Shown here: positions 8,543-16,021 of the stretch, one piece after another | How the letters are laid out: each line of letters begins with the position of its first letter | How positions within the stretch are numbered: the stretch's first letter is position 1 | DNA from: a virus | Direction: 5' to 3' (one strand) | DNA length: 28,490 nucleotides | Virus record (IMG/VR): IMGVR_UViG_3300009034_000174 | Location: 1 to 28,490 of that record | Program-made: the position numbers and the translations under genes | The notes under the pieces: model-generated | Database searches by the model: none | Seen by the model: the letters and a program-made list of their open reading frames with translations, nothing else | What the model was told of the DNA's origin: nothing

Positions 8543-8709
8543 TTAAACATAATCCCCGCACGGGTTCTATGGCGACCCATAGTTTGAATTATTTCTTTTT
8601 TAATTTCTTTTCTTTTATTTTCAAGCGAACCTTTTAGGAAATCTCTTTTAATCATTAAAGGAGTTCCTAATAAAACATAAATAGCCCATGCACAAATTCT
8701 TTCATCTAT
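8539..8709 (-). pseudogene. C-terminal part of the gp10-like gene beyond the TAG
   Basis: These 56 in-frame codons plus TGA continue the gp10-like ORF without another stop. The translation has IYVLLGTPLMIKRDFLKG, matching the conserved GT...M...F pattern that closes gp10-type domains, then a basic helix and GRHRTRAG. The TGA at 8541-8539 overlaps the ATG of the tail terminator (ATGA), the junction style used across this operon, which argues that this end is the genuine gene end. No independent start with an SD precedes it. Confidence 0.65.
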
Positions 8710-9036
8710 CTAAGCTTTATGTTCACTTTTAGTTTCAAAATGAAAGTCTTCACTTCTTTGAGCACTTTTTAAAACTCCTGATTGAGAATGAACTGCCCAA
8801 TAAGGAGAATGCAATGATTTACCTTTTGGCCCATGTCTTTTAGCGTAAGGATGATCTAATCTTCTTAAATCAGCAAGAGAATGATCAGTTAAAGAAATAT
8901 TTTTAGTTACTTCTTTATCTAAAATTTTACCTGCCTTTTCAATCGCCACCTTTCTACCTTTATCAAATACTTTTTGTGTAGTATTAAGATTCCCCAATAC
9001 TACATTTAAACCTCTTACTCCTGTTTTAATTGCCAT
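8710..9036 (-). CDS. HK97 gp10-like head-tail protein, N-terminal part before in-frame TAG
   Basis: 108 residues, ending at a TAG (8712-8710) in the middle of what looks like an HK97 gp10-family domain. The visible part has the usual start (VRGLNVVLGNLN, a helix rich in Ala/Lys, then SPYWAVHSQSGVLKSAQ). The same frame stays open for 56 further codons (8709-8542) and contains the missing hallmark strand YVLLGTPLM followed by a RDFL element, ending in a TGA that overlaps the next ATG. The natural gene was therefore about 165 residues, 8539-9036. The TAG could be a CAG-to-TAG mutation, a read error, or a recoded or suppressed codon. Confidence 0.7.
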   Translation of the reverse strand: MAIKTGVRGLNVVLGNLNTTQKVFDKGRKVAIEKAGKILDKEVTKNISLTDHSLADLRRLDHPYAKRHGPKGKSLHSPYWAVHSQSGVLKSAQRSEDFHFETKSEHKA

Positions 9037-9041
9037 TTTAT

Positions 9042-11369
9042 TTACTTAATTGAAGTATCTATTACTGTTCTTCCAAGATTCTTTTCTGACAGATAATTTA
9101 ACATCTCATCTAAGAAAGGAATAAAAGGATGTTCCTTTGGAATTAAACTTTTCATTTCCATTCCAAGTTTTAAAGCTTCTTCTAAATGAATAAAAAATAA
9201 TTCTTTTCTTGGTTGCCAATAATTATTATCTTTCTGCATAGCAGTATGCAAATATTCAATCCCCTTTGGTCTATCGCCATCATTTAAATAATGCAAAGCT
9301 AAATTAAAATAAGGTCTGCTATCTTCTGGATTATCTTTCATTTGCATTTGATTAAGTAAAAAATATTCATTTAATTTTCTACTAACAAATCTTTGATCTT
9401 TCATAAATCCTTTATGGTAAGTTAAAAATGGAGCAATACCCATCTTAGGATTTTCTATTTGCTTTAAACTATTTTCTAATGACTCGTGCACTCTACCTTC
9501 ATAATAAATTTCAGATAAATTTCTAAATAATCTTACATGTTCAGATGGAACTTTCCTTCCATCTTTCTGTAAGTTTACAAACATAAATAACCAAGCAATA
9601 AAATCAGTTTCAACCATCTGTAATAAAGGCGGGAAAGGAGGCATCTCTTCATCAGGATCAAGATGTAAAATCCATTCTTTAGTTGCTTTACTTTTAGCAA
9701 AGTTCCTAGCATCAGAATAATTTTTATTCCATTCATAATCATAAACTTCAGCTCCATACATTTTAGCAACTTGTTTAGAATTATCTTTAGAGCCAGTATC
9801 CACATAAATTATTTCATCAACAAAACTCCAAACTATATCAAATAATTCATATAAAGCAAATTCTTCATCTTTACCTACTATACATAAAGATATTTGATTA
9901 TTCTCATTCCATTCATTTAACTGCAATTTACTTTCATCAATCAAATGATTATAATCTTTTGCACCAATTAAATCTTCTCTTTTATCTTTATCTATGCCAG
10001 AATAGAAATCAAATTTATCTTTACATATTTTCGGATCTGAATATCCATAATGTTTAACCCTTACTCCAGAATACCTACTATTAAAAATAGGAAACATTGG
10101 AATATTCCCACAATGCAAACCTTGATCATTACCAAGAGTTATTTCTTGATTAGGTAAATTTTTAAATAAACGAAAGCCACTCATGTTACCAAATATCCCA
10201 TCTTTTCTATAAAACTTTTCTCCTCTCCAAAAAGTATAAAAGAATAATCTAAAACATTGAAATTCTGGATTAACCGGTTTAATTAATCTATGAGCATAAT
10301 CATAATCAAACTTATCTTCTAATACTTCATCACCATCAATAGAAATAATCCAATCAGGATGCCTATCCTTAGCCATTTCTAAAAGTTTATTTCTATCTCT
10401 ACGCTCATTAAAATCTAAATCTTGACTTTCTAATTTAGCTACTTTAGGAAATTCTTTAACTATATTTACAGTATTATCTTTAGAACCATCATCAAGCACA
10501 ACTATTTCATCAGCAAATTCTGAGGTTCTAATTAAACTTCTTTTTATAAACTCTTCACAATTTTTAATTCTATACATAGCAACAAGTTTGCCAGTATAAT
10601 CTTCAACATGATATTTTCTATAATATTTAGATTTATTGTTTACCCCTCTTTTATTATCAGGAAATTCACTATCTAAAGTTTTATGACCAAAATGATGTAT
10701 AAAAACATCACCTGCTAAAACAGCTTTATATCCTTCCATTCTACCTCTAAGAATTATATCATTATCATCATAACCACCAGGATCAAAATCAGTATCAAGT
10801 AATCCTATCTCATCTATTACTTCTTTTTTAATTAATAAACATAAGCCAGATAAAAATCCTACTTCTGCCCATCTTTCAAAATTCTCTTGAAAATATTGAT
10901 CCCCTATTTGGTCTAAATTATTTAAATAATATTGAGGCATATCTGCTTTTTGCAAACCAGCTACTATATTTGAGGACGGGCCAACAAAGCCAATCTTTTT
11001 TATATTTAATTTCTCAGGCGCCTCCTCATAACACTTAATTAATCTTGTTAACCAATTAGGAGTAACTATAACATCATTATTTAATAATAGATAAAAGCCT
11101 GTTACTTTAGCCATTCCTAATCCCATATTTGTAGCTGATGCAAATCCTTTATTATCAGCAAAATGAAAAACTTTTATATTGTTTAATTTATTTTTTAAAC
11201 CATTTAAATAATCAGTTGTTCCATCTGTAGAGCCATTATTAATTACTATTAATTCATAAGGAATCCCTTGAGTATTTTTAATTACTGAATTAATAGCTTG
11301 CACAGTATATTCTAATTGATTAAATACTGGCATTATGATTGACACTTCCGGTAAATTAGAGTTCTTCAA
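9042..11369 (-). CDS. Multidomain glycosyltransferase, three GT2-like domains
   Basis: 775 residues with three consecutive GT-A domains. Domain 1 (about 8-245): IIMPVFN, NNGSTDGT, a DxD-like LLNNDV at 95-100 and GYDDNDIILR near 199-208. Domain 2 (about 261-445): LVAMYRIKNCEEF, DDGSKDNT and IDGDE at 344-348. Domain 3 (about 492-680): SLCIVGKDEE, DTGSKDNS and LDPDEE at 570-575; then a TPR-like helical tail with YFNLALHYLNDG. All three keep acidic nucleotide-sugar/metal motifs, so all could be active. The start is TTG at 11369 with SD GGGAGGTGAATA. It is embedded between stopper and gp10-like genes, so it may glycosylate virion proteins or alter the host surface. Acceptor and sugar are unknown. 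Confidence 0.88.
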   Translation of the reverse strand: MKNSNLPEVSIIMPVFNQLEYTVQAINSVIKNTQGIPYELIVINNGSTDGTTDYLNGLKNKLNNIKVFHFADNKGFASATNMGLGMAKVTGFYLLLNNDVIVTPNWLTRLIKCYEEAPEKLNIKKIGFVGPSSNIVAGLQKADMPQYYLNNLDQIGDQYFQENFERWAEVGFLSGLCLLIKKEVIDEIGLLDTDFDPGGYDDNDIILRGRMEGYKAVLAGDVFIHHFGHKTLDSEFPDNKRGVNNKSKYYRKYHVEDYTGKLVAMYRIKNCEEFIKRSLIRTSEFADEIVVLDDGSKDNTVNIVKEFPKVAKLESQDLDFNERRDRNKLLEMAKDRHPDWIISIDGDEVLEDKFDYDYAHRLIKPVNPEFQCFRLFFYTFWRGEKFYRKDGIFGNMSGFRLFKNLPNQEITLGNDQGLHCGNIPMFPIFNSRYSGVRVKHYGYSDPKICKDKFDFYSGIDKDKREDLIGAKDYNHLIDESKLQLNEWNENNQISLCIVGKDEEFALYELFDIVWSFVDEIIYVDTGSKDNSKQVAKMYGAEVYDYEWNKNYSDARNFAKSKATKEWILHLDPDEEMPPFPPLLQMVETDFIAWLFMFVNLQKDGRKVPSEHVRLFRNLSEIYYEGRVHESLENSLKQIENPKMGIAPFLTYHKGFMKDQRFVSRKLNEYFLLNQMQMKDNPEDSRPYFNLALHYLNDGDRPKGIEYLHTAMQKDNNYWQPRKELFFIHLEEALKLGMEMKSLIPKEHPFIPFLDEMLNYLSEKNLGRTVIDTSIK

Positions 11370-11952
11370 TATTCACCTCCCAATGATGTTCTTTTGAATA
11401 ACCATTAACTAAATTTGGCGGATCAACTACTTTATAAGAAATAGAATTTATTTTAACAATATCTTCTCTTAAAAAAGAATAAGAAGAATCATACATAGCA
11501 ATTAATTTAAAAGGATTTTTTTCTGAACTACCAGGCATTAAAAGTATTCCATCTCCAATAGATTTTTTATATTTCCTTGCTTTAATCCCTGACTTAATTA
11601 ATCTTTCAGTTTCATTAGGCTCACCAGTTCTTAAAGCATCTTTAATTCTAATGCTACCCACAACGCTTTCATCTATAAATCCAGAAGAAAGTATAGAACT
11701 AATATTAGTAAAAGTTTTTTCTCCTTCTCTAAATCCATTTGCAGTAAAAGTAAAAACTTCAGAATCAGGAGAACCAACAACGGTTCCATTAACAGTTATA
11801 GTTCCAGTGCCAGTAGAAGCTCCAGAAATTTCTATTATTAAAATCTCTCCAGTTGGTTGATAATCTACATACATTGTAGCAGTTATTATTTGATCAAGCA
11901 AAATATCTGTTTTACGATATAAATCAATTTCTGTATTCAATAAATGTTTCAT
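11356..11952 (-). CDS. Head-tail stopper-like protein with inserted beta domain
   Basis: 198 residues. The ends look like a head closure (stopper) protein: an N-terminal NTEIDLYRKT strand, and a C-terminal GDGILLMPGSSEKNP, REDIVKINSISYKVVDPPN block, a pattern of joining proteins in which a GD.I strand is followed by Y.V. Between them (about 33-105) sits a Thr/Gly/Ser-rich stretch, SGASTGTGTITVNGTVVG then SEVFTFTANGF, that looks like an added beta-sandwich. Stopper proteins are usually near 100-120 residues, so the extra length equals this insertion. The ATG overlaps the stop of the adaptor gene (TAATG). Position between adaptor and gp10-like gene supports the call. Confidence 0.58.
   Translation of the reverse strand: MKHLLNTEIDLYRKTDILLDQIITATMYVDYQPTGEILIIEISGASTGTGTITVNGTVVGSPDSEVFTFTANGFREGEKTFTNISSILSSGFIDESVVGSIRIKDALRTGEPNETERLIKSGIKARKYKKSIGDGILLMPGSSEKNPFKLIAMYDSSYSFLREDIVKINSISYKVVDPPNLVNGYSKEHHWEVNIEEL
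11374..11381 (-). promoter_or_regulatory. SD that fixes the TTG start of the glycosyltransferase
   Basis: The minus strand reads GGGAGGTG followed by AATA and the TTG at 11369. This near-perfect SD inside the last codons of the stopper-like gene, 6 bases before TTG, supports TTG as the real start. A downstream in-frame GTG would cut into the first beta strand of the enzyme. Confidence 0.6.
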
Positions 11953-12581
11953 TAAATTATTGCTCTTTGATATTTTTTTAAAATAGAAATAGTATCAGGC
12001 ATAAATCCTGCTCCTAAATCTTTTTGCTTATAAGAATAATCACCTATTTTTTCAGATAAAAACTTTTCGTGATCTACTTCATTTAATAAACGATTAGTTT
12101 CTCTTTTAACTACTAATTGAATATCATTAGGAATTACAGCATATCCAGCTTGATATGAAATTTCTATTGTAGCAATTCCTTGAGTAAAATATTGACCTGG
12201 CTCTAAAGTATAAGCTTCAACTCCTCTAAGATATTTTTTACCTGCTCCTTTTAAAGCTATCTTTCCATTTTCCCAAAAATGATAATCTAAACTTGAAACT
12301 GGAGTGTCATCACAAGTTAAAGCTATTACAGATTGTAAAGGCCATTGTTTAACCAAAAATATTTGTTCCCAAGCATAATCTACATCTAATACTTGATCAT
12401 AATAAGTAATCCCTAATGACCTTCCAATAAAAGATTCAGTAGCAAGAGAAACTCCATCTAATATATCACCTATCTGAGTATCCCAAGTGCTCAAGGTTAT
12501 ACCAGCATAAGATTTAAAACTTGCTAATGTAACTAATCTGCCCCAAGGCTCTGCTGGTAATGCTGGAAGTTCTACTGGCAT
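11952..12581 (-). CDS. Head-tail adaptor (connector) protein
   Basis: 209 residues resembling the HK97 gp6/SPP1 gp15 adaptor family: LVTLASFKSYAGI then a helical DTQIGDILDGVSLATESFIGR segment in the N-terminal third, a beta-rich middle (FLVKQWPLQSVIALTCDD), ATIEISYQAGYAVIPNDI, and a C-terminal helix starting VVKRETNRLL. This is the usual pattern: helical bundle, short beta insert, final helix that docks under the portal. The SD is AAGGAG with TTAAA before ATG. It precedes the stopper-like gene, as in other long-tailed phages. Confidence 0.75.
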   Translation of the reverse strand: MPVELPALPAEPWGRLVTLASFKSYAGITLSTWDTQIGDILDGVSLATESFIGRSLGITYYDQVLDVDYAWEQIFLVKQWPLQSVIALTCDDTPVSSLDYHFWENGKIALKGAGKKYLRGVEAYTLEPGQYFTQGIATIEISYQAGYAVIPNDIQLVVKRETNRLLNEVDHEKFLSEKIGDYSYKQKDLGAGFMPDTISILKKYQRAII

Positions 12582-12590
12582 TTTAACTCC

Positions 12591-13412
12591 TTAACTAACA
12601 GTTACCTCTTTTGTAGCTGTTTGACTTTCTCCTTGTATAAAAAATGTAAAAGTATAAGTATCAGCATCAAGGAACATTGGCCTTCTCCACCTACCATTTA
12701 CATTTGTCATAGCCCATCCTTTTCTATAAGTAACCGATCTATTCCCGGCATCATAATCTGTTTTTAGATAAGCCCATATTTCAACATTATCTAATGGAAC
12801 TCCGCTTCTAACTACTCGCATATTATCTGACCCACCAGTATTATGATCAACAGATATTCCACCACTTCCAGCAGATGGTAAAGCTTCAACTACATCTAAA
12901 GTTTGAGAACCTAGCATTAAAGATTCTAATGAAAATTCCCCTAACGGACTTGGATCTGGATTCTCAAAACCAGAACTAGGGAATGGCCTAACATCACCAT
13001 AACCATCCTTATCAGTATCAGGACTTCCACCTACTTCATCAGCAGCACACTCCGAAGCTCCCCAATGATGACCAGAAGAAGCCTCATCAAAATAAACATC
13101 ACAAGCTTTCATAGATAATCTAGTAATTGTATGTTTTACAGCAGCAGCAGCAACATTAGCTATATAAACAGCAGTTTTGCATTTTAAAGCTTCACCATCA
13201 ATAACTTTATTTCTAACCGCTCCATCATCCCATAATTTAAACCCTATCGAGCCAGAATAATCACTTCCATCTGCTCCTACATTAAAAAATGAATTTCTAC
13301 CACAAATAAAAGCTGTAGCTCCTTCATCAGTCTCCATAGCAAAACAAATTCCATTTACTACTGAATTAATCGCATATAATTCTTCAAAGATACAGTTAGT
13401 TGCATTATACAT
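12591..13412 (-). CDS. Parallel beta-helix virion protein, C-terminal ORF of a frame-broken gene
   Basis: 273 residues from an internal ATG. Coding clearly extends upstream, because the same frame is open to 13724 without a start codon. The visible part continues a right-handed beta-helix-like repeat pattern (short strands with Gly/Asn turns), then an Ala/Gly-rich linker, a calcium-loop-like segment DTDKDGYGDV (a DxDxDG type loop), and a C-terminal beta domain ending in FIQGESQTATKEVTVS. Between capsid and adaptor genes such a protein is probably a head fibre, decoration or receptor-binding protein. Catalytic residues were not recognised. The internal ATG is unlikely to be the true start. Confidence 0.6.
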   Translation of the reverse strand: MYNATNCIFEELYAINSVVNGICFAMETDEGATAFICGRNSFFNVGADGSDYSGSIGFKLWDDGAVRNKVIDGEALKCKTAVYIANVAAAAVKHTITRLSMKACDVYFDEASSGHHWGASECAADEVGGSPDTDKDGYGDVRPFPSSGFENPDPSPLGEFSLESLMLGSQTLDVVEALPSAGSGGISVDHNTGGSDNMRVVRSGVPLDNVEIWAYLKTDYDAGNRSVTYRKGWAMTNVNGRWRRPMFLDADTYTFTFFIQGESQTATKEVTVS

Positions 13413-13774
13413 TCTAAAACATCCTGTAGCTCCAGATGAATTTAAAATTTTTCCACCAGTAACATAAATTTCAGTATCAGTATAACCAGGAGTAGAATTA
13501 TAAATTTCTAAACCCCAACCACTTTGATTTTGAATAATAAAATTACCAACTAAAGCATAAAAACCTTTTCCAGTTAATTGCCAGTTTACATTCCCAAAAT
13601 CACCAGTCGCAATAATTATATCACCTCTACCAGAAACAACTCTACTTAAAGCCTCAGCAAAAGTTAAAACTGGATAAGAATAATTACCTACATTATTATC
13701 ATTTCCATTTGGATTTAAATTATTCTATTACCAGTATATTTTAAAATTGAATAGGTTCTTAATAAACTAATCAT
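13413..13774 (-). pseudogene. N-terminal part of the beta-helix gene, with a -1 frame break
   Basis: An ATG at 13774 directly follows the TAA of the previous gene and encodes 19 residues (MISLLRTYSILKYTGNRII) before TAA at 13717-13715. From 13724 the -1 frame is open and reads NNLNPNGNDNNVGNYSYPVL, then TFAEALSRVVSGRGDIIIATG, the typical opening of parallel beta-helix proteins (GND...G then an ALS...GD.I motif). One missing base in GAATAAT would restore a single ORF, 12591-13774, of about 394 residues. No canonical slippery heptamer lies at the break, so an indel or a sequencing error is likelier than programmed frameshifting. Confidence 0.6.
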
Positions 13775-14245
13775 TTATTCTTCTTTCTCCTTAAACTTTA
13801 TTTTAATTTTTTTATCTAATTTAACTTTTCCTTTTGCTTCATCTTCTAAAACAAAATCTTTTAATTTATTACTACCAAAATTAGCAATAGCATTTAAAGC
13901 TTTTTTATCTTTAATTATTCTTTCTCTTAATTGAATAACTGATTGCGTAGGTTTAAATAATTCTGGATCTTTTAATAATCTTTTTTGTAATTCTTTTGCA
14001 TGAGTTAATAACCATATTAAAAAATTATGAATATCTTGGTCATTAAAATTAAGTAATTCATTTGTAATAAATACTAAAGAATCATCATCTAAATCTATCA
14101 ATAAATTATCTAACTCTTCTAAATGCTTTTCCCATTTTCCATAACACCAATTATGAGAATTTACTTCCAAATAATCAGCAAGCCCAATAATCAACTCATT
14201 AGTAGAAGTTCTTAATTTTTGTAAAATTCTAAAAGCATTAAACAT
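13775..14245 (-). CDS. Unrecognised helical protein
   Basis: 156 residues, predicted mostly alpha-helical, with a lysine-rich C-terminus (KVKLDKKIKIKFKEKEE). The N-terminal segment TNELIIGLADYLEVNSHNW and a central helix FLIWLLTHAKELQKRLLKD are the most ordered-looking parts. The start ATG at 14245 has the SD-like AGGGGTGATATT. It sits between a beta-rich virion candidate and the beta-helix gene and is translated in the same operon, so it may be a small structural or chaperone protein for these surface proteins. No family is recognised. Confidence 0.6.
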   Translation of the reverse strand: MFNAFRILQKLRTSTNELIIGLADYLEVNSHNWCYGKWEKHLEELDNLLIDLDDDSLVFITNELLNFNDQDIHNFLIWLLTHAKELQKRLLKDPELFKPTQSVIQLRERIIKDKKALNAIANFGSNKLKDFVLEDEAKGKVKLDKKIKIKFKEKEE

Positions 14246-14249
14246 AATA

Positions 14250-14642
14250 TCACCCCTTCACCTTATTCAAATTATCTAAATAACCCCCGGAAGATTGCTG
14301 AGGAGAGTTTGCTGGATCAAAAGCCCACATATCTTGAGGATTATTCCTATATGAAAAATTATCAGAAAAATGCGTATCTCTCCCCAAAACCGTTGCTTCA
14401 ATATAAACCTCATATTGGCCTAAAGTTAAACCAGCTAAAGAAATCGGATAATAATAAAAACCAATAGTTTCAAATTGTTTTTGAGGTTCCGCTTCTAATA
14501 TCTGATTTAAACTTCCATCTATTTGTGAAATCCAATATAAAATTAAATTAATATCAGTAGGATCAACAGCAGTTCCATCTGATCTTTTAATAGCTATTGA
14601 AACAGGAAAATAAGCATCACCATAATTGGCTATACCAATCAT
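14250..14642 (-). CDS. Beta-sandwich virion protein candidate
   Basis: 130 residues. The first 95 have alternating strands and aromatic residues (YFPVSIAIKRSDGTAVDP, LILYWISQIDGS, YEVYIEATVLGRDTHFSDNF) typical of small Ig-like or BppU-like domains in phage surface proteins. The last 35 residues are Asn/Pro/Gln/Ser-rich and probably flexible. It overlaps the previous gene by ATGA, with AGAGGAGA as SD. Its place in the surface-protein block between capsid and adaptor suggests a decoration or fibre-linked role. Function not established. Confidence 0.6.
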   Translation of the reverse strand: MIGIANYGDAYFPVSIAIKRSDGTAVDPTDINLILYWISQIDGSLNQILEAEPQKQFETIGFYYYPISLAGLTLGQYEVYIEATVLGRDTHFSDNFSYRNNPQDMWAFDPANSPQQSSGGYLDNLNKVKG

Positions 14643-15307
14643 CTTAAATCTCCTCTAAGCAATAAATCATCAACAATAGCACTACTTAATAAATCACAAC
14701 AATCACAATCAGGATCACAATCACTTATAATTAAATCAGCCATATATTTAGAACTCTGATTTGAACTTCCAGCCATATAAATATGTATTCTATTTATTAA
14801 ATCAAAACTATCATGCCTAAATCCAAGATCAGAAAGTTTAGGAGTTTCCATATCATCTACATAAAAATCATACTTTTTATTTGGAATATCTAATTTAATT
14901 TTACAAGCAACCCAATCATCATCAACACCAGCAAATCCAGTAGAAAGATAAGAACCCCCATCTTCTCCATTTCCATTAAAAGCTTGATAATATCCAGAAT
15001 GATAACCAACTAAACTTGCAATCAAACTATTCTTGAAAGAGTATATATAAGGGCAAGCTTCATTTTTATTAGAAGTCCGCCATTCCCATCTTAACCACTG
15101 AATTAAATTTTCACCACCCGTTAAATCTTTATCTGCCCTACTATAAGTCTGGGATATAAAATGACCATCAATAGTTTTTCTTCCCTCAAACTGGACTGAA
15201 TTCTGGATTAATGGAGAATCCCATCCATTCGCTGGTTCCCAATCTCGTTGCCCAATTAAATTACCTAAATCATACTCACTAAAAATGTCATAAAGAATGA
15301 CTGCCAT
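14639..15307 (-). CDS. Concanavalin/LamG-like lectin-fold protein
   Basis: 222 residues. Strand pattern and motifs suggest a jelly-roll lectin or glucanase fold: SVQFEGRKTIDGHFISQ, LIQWLRWEWRTS, then WVACKIKLDIPNKKYDFYVD, the classic strand in which a LamG-like domain describes its own bent sheet, followed by NRIHIYMAGSS. The C-terminus has a cysteine/aspartate cluster, DCDPDCDCCDLL, that could bind metal or form disulfides. It overlaps the upstream gene by 20 bases. It may be a carbohydrate-binding decoration protein; glycan binding is inferred from the fold only. Confidence 0.6.
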   Translation of the reverse strand: MAVILYDIFSEYDLGNLIGQRDWEPANGWDSPLIQNSVQFEGRKTIDGHFISQTYSRADKDLTGGENLIQWLRWEWRTSNKNEACPYIYSFKNSLIASLVGYHSGYYQAFNGNGEDGGSYLSTGFAGVDDDWVACKIKLDIPNKKYDFYVDDMETPKLSDLGFRHDSFDLINRIHIYMAGSSNQSSKYMADLIISDCDPDCDCCDLLSSAIVDDLLLRGDLR

Positions 15308-15602
15308 ATAATCTTTTCCTTAATAAATCAAAATTAAAATTAGGATAAATTATTTTAAAATCATTTTCTTTTGATTTTAAATTCTTATCAGTTATTTCTA
15401 TAATCTCTGAATTTTTCTTTAAATCAATTAACTCTTGTTGTTCTAAATTAATTGTAATTATAGCAGAAAAGAAATCCTTACTATAAAATACACCAAAATT
15501 CTTATCAGAGATTTTAATAGGTTTAATAGAATTAAGATTACCTAACTCATCATCAGTTTTAATAACTTCAGATATAGTAGGTAAAATAAGATTAACTATC
15601 AT
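15288..15602 (-). CDS. Unrecognised small protein
   Basis: 104 residues with a beta-rich first half (IVNLILPTISEVIKT, KNFGVFYSKDFFSAIITINL) and a charged second half ending NFDLLRKRLYGSHSL. The ATG shares bases with the stop of the upstream gene (TAATG) and has a GGAG SD. It overlaps the lectin-fold gene by 20 bases, so translation is probably coupled. It may be a small head protein, but no family is recognised. Confidence 0.55.
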   Translation of the reverse strand: MIVNLILPTISEVIKTDDELGNLNSIKPIKISDKNFGVFYSKDFFSAIITINLEQQELIDLKKNSEIIEITDKNLKSKENDFKIIYPNFNFDLLRKRLYGSHSL

Positions 15603-15931
15603 TATTTCTCCAAAATCCCTGCAATAATTTTCTTTCTTGACATTCCAATTTTTACTTTCTTGCCTACTACTTTTTTATAAGTATCTTTTAGCTCTACAAT
15701 CTTCATCTTCTCTAAGACTGCTAAAGATAACTTATCAGGAACTACACTATCAGGAACTCTTATTGGAGTTTTATCTTCAATAAGCTTATAACCAGATTTT
15801 AAAAGAAAATCCTTTGTTTCCTTTTTTCCACATTCACATCTTCCTTTTTTTACTACAACAGTTTCATAATAAGTATGCTCTTTAAACATTGGAACTTTTT
15901 CATAATTTTTATTAAATAATACAAATCCCAT
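15602..15931 (-). CDS. Small head-region protein with SAP/HeH-like C-terminus
   Basis: 109 residues, first gene after the capsid gene, with SD GAAAGGAGAAAAAAG. The N-terminus holds GRCECGKKE, a possible metal site. The last about 38 residues (EKMKIVELKDTYKKV, then SRKKIIAGILEK) resemble the two-helix SAP/HeH/Rho-N motif, common at the ends of phage head-associated proteins. In that place it could be a head completion or DNA-binding virion protein. The motif call is tentative. Confidence 0.5.
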   Translation of the reverse strand: MGFVLFNKNYEKVPMFKEHTYYETVVVKKGRCECGKKETKDFLLKSGYKLIEDKTPIRVPDSVVPDKLSLAVLEKMKIVELKDTYKKVVGKKVKIGMSRKKIIAGILEK

Positions 15932-15961
15932 CTTTTTTCTCCTTTCTTTTTTTAAATTAAA

Positions 15962-16021
15962 TTTTAGCTACCTACTAATCCCGCTATTGCTATGACCCCT
16001 TATTATAGCACCTCGCTAAAA
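15962..16021. repeat. Nested inverted repeats after the major capsid gene
   Basis: A perfect 7-bp inverted repeat (TTTTAGC at 15962-15968, GCTAAAA at 16015-16021) encloses a 6-bp one (TGCTAT at 15988-15993, ATAGCA at 16005-16010). It begins right after the capsid stop codon, in a 90-base gap that holds no ORF. The RNA could fold into a protective or processing hairpin, or attenuate downstream transcription. A tRNA was considered and rejected (no T-arm or anticodon arm). Confidence 0.5.

Noticed and set aside
8710-8712. TAG reassigned to an amino acid throughout the virus
   Set aside because: Several other genes end at TAG (8141, 17027, 26382, 27970), and only one gene in 28 kb has an internal TAG. 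Viruses with reassigned TAG usually show many in late genes.
15962-16021. tRNA or tRNA-like gene after the capsid
   Set aside because: A 7-bp closing stem is present, but the length is 60 bases and there is no anticodon arm or T-arm consensus.
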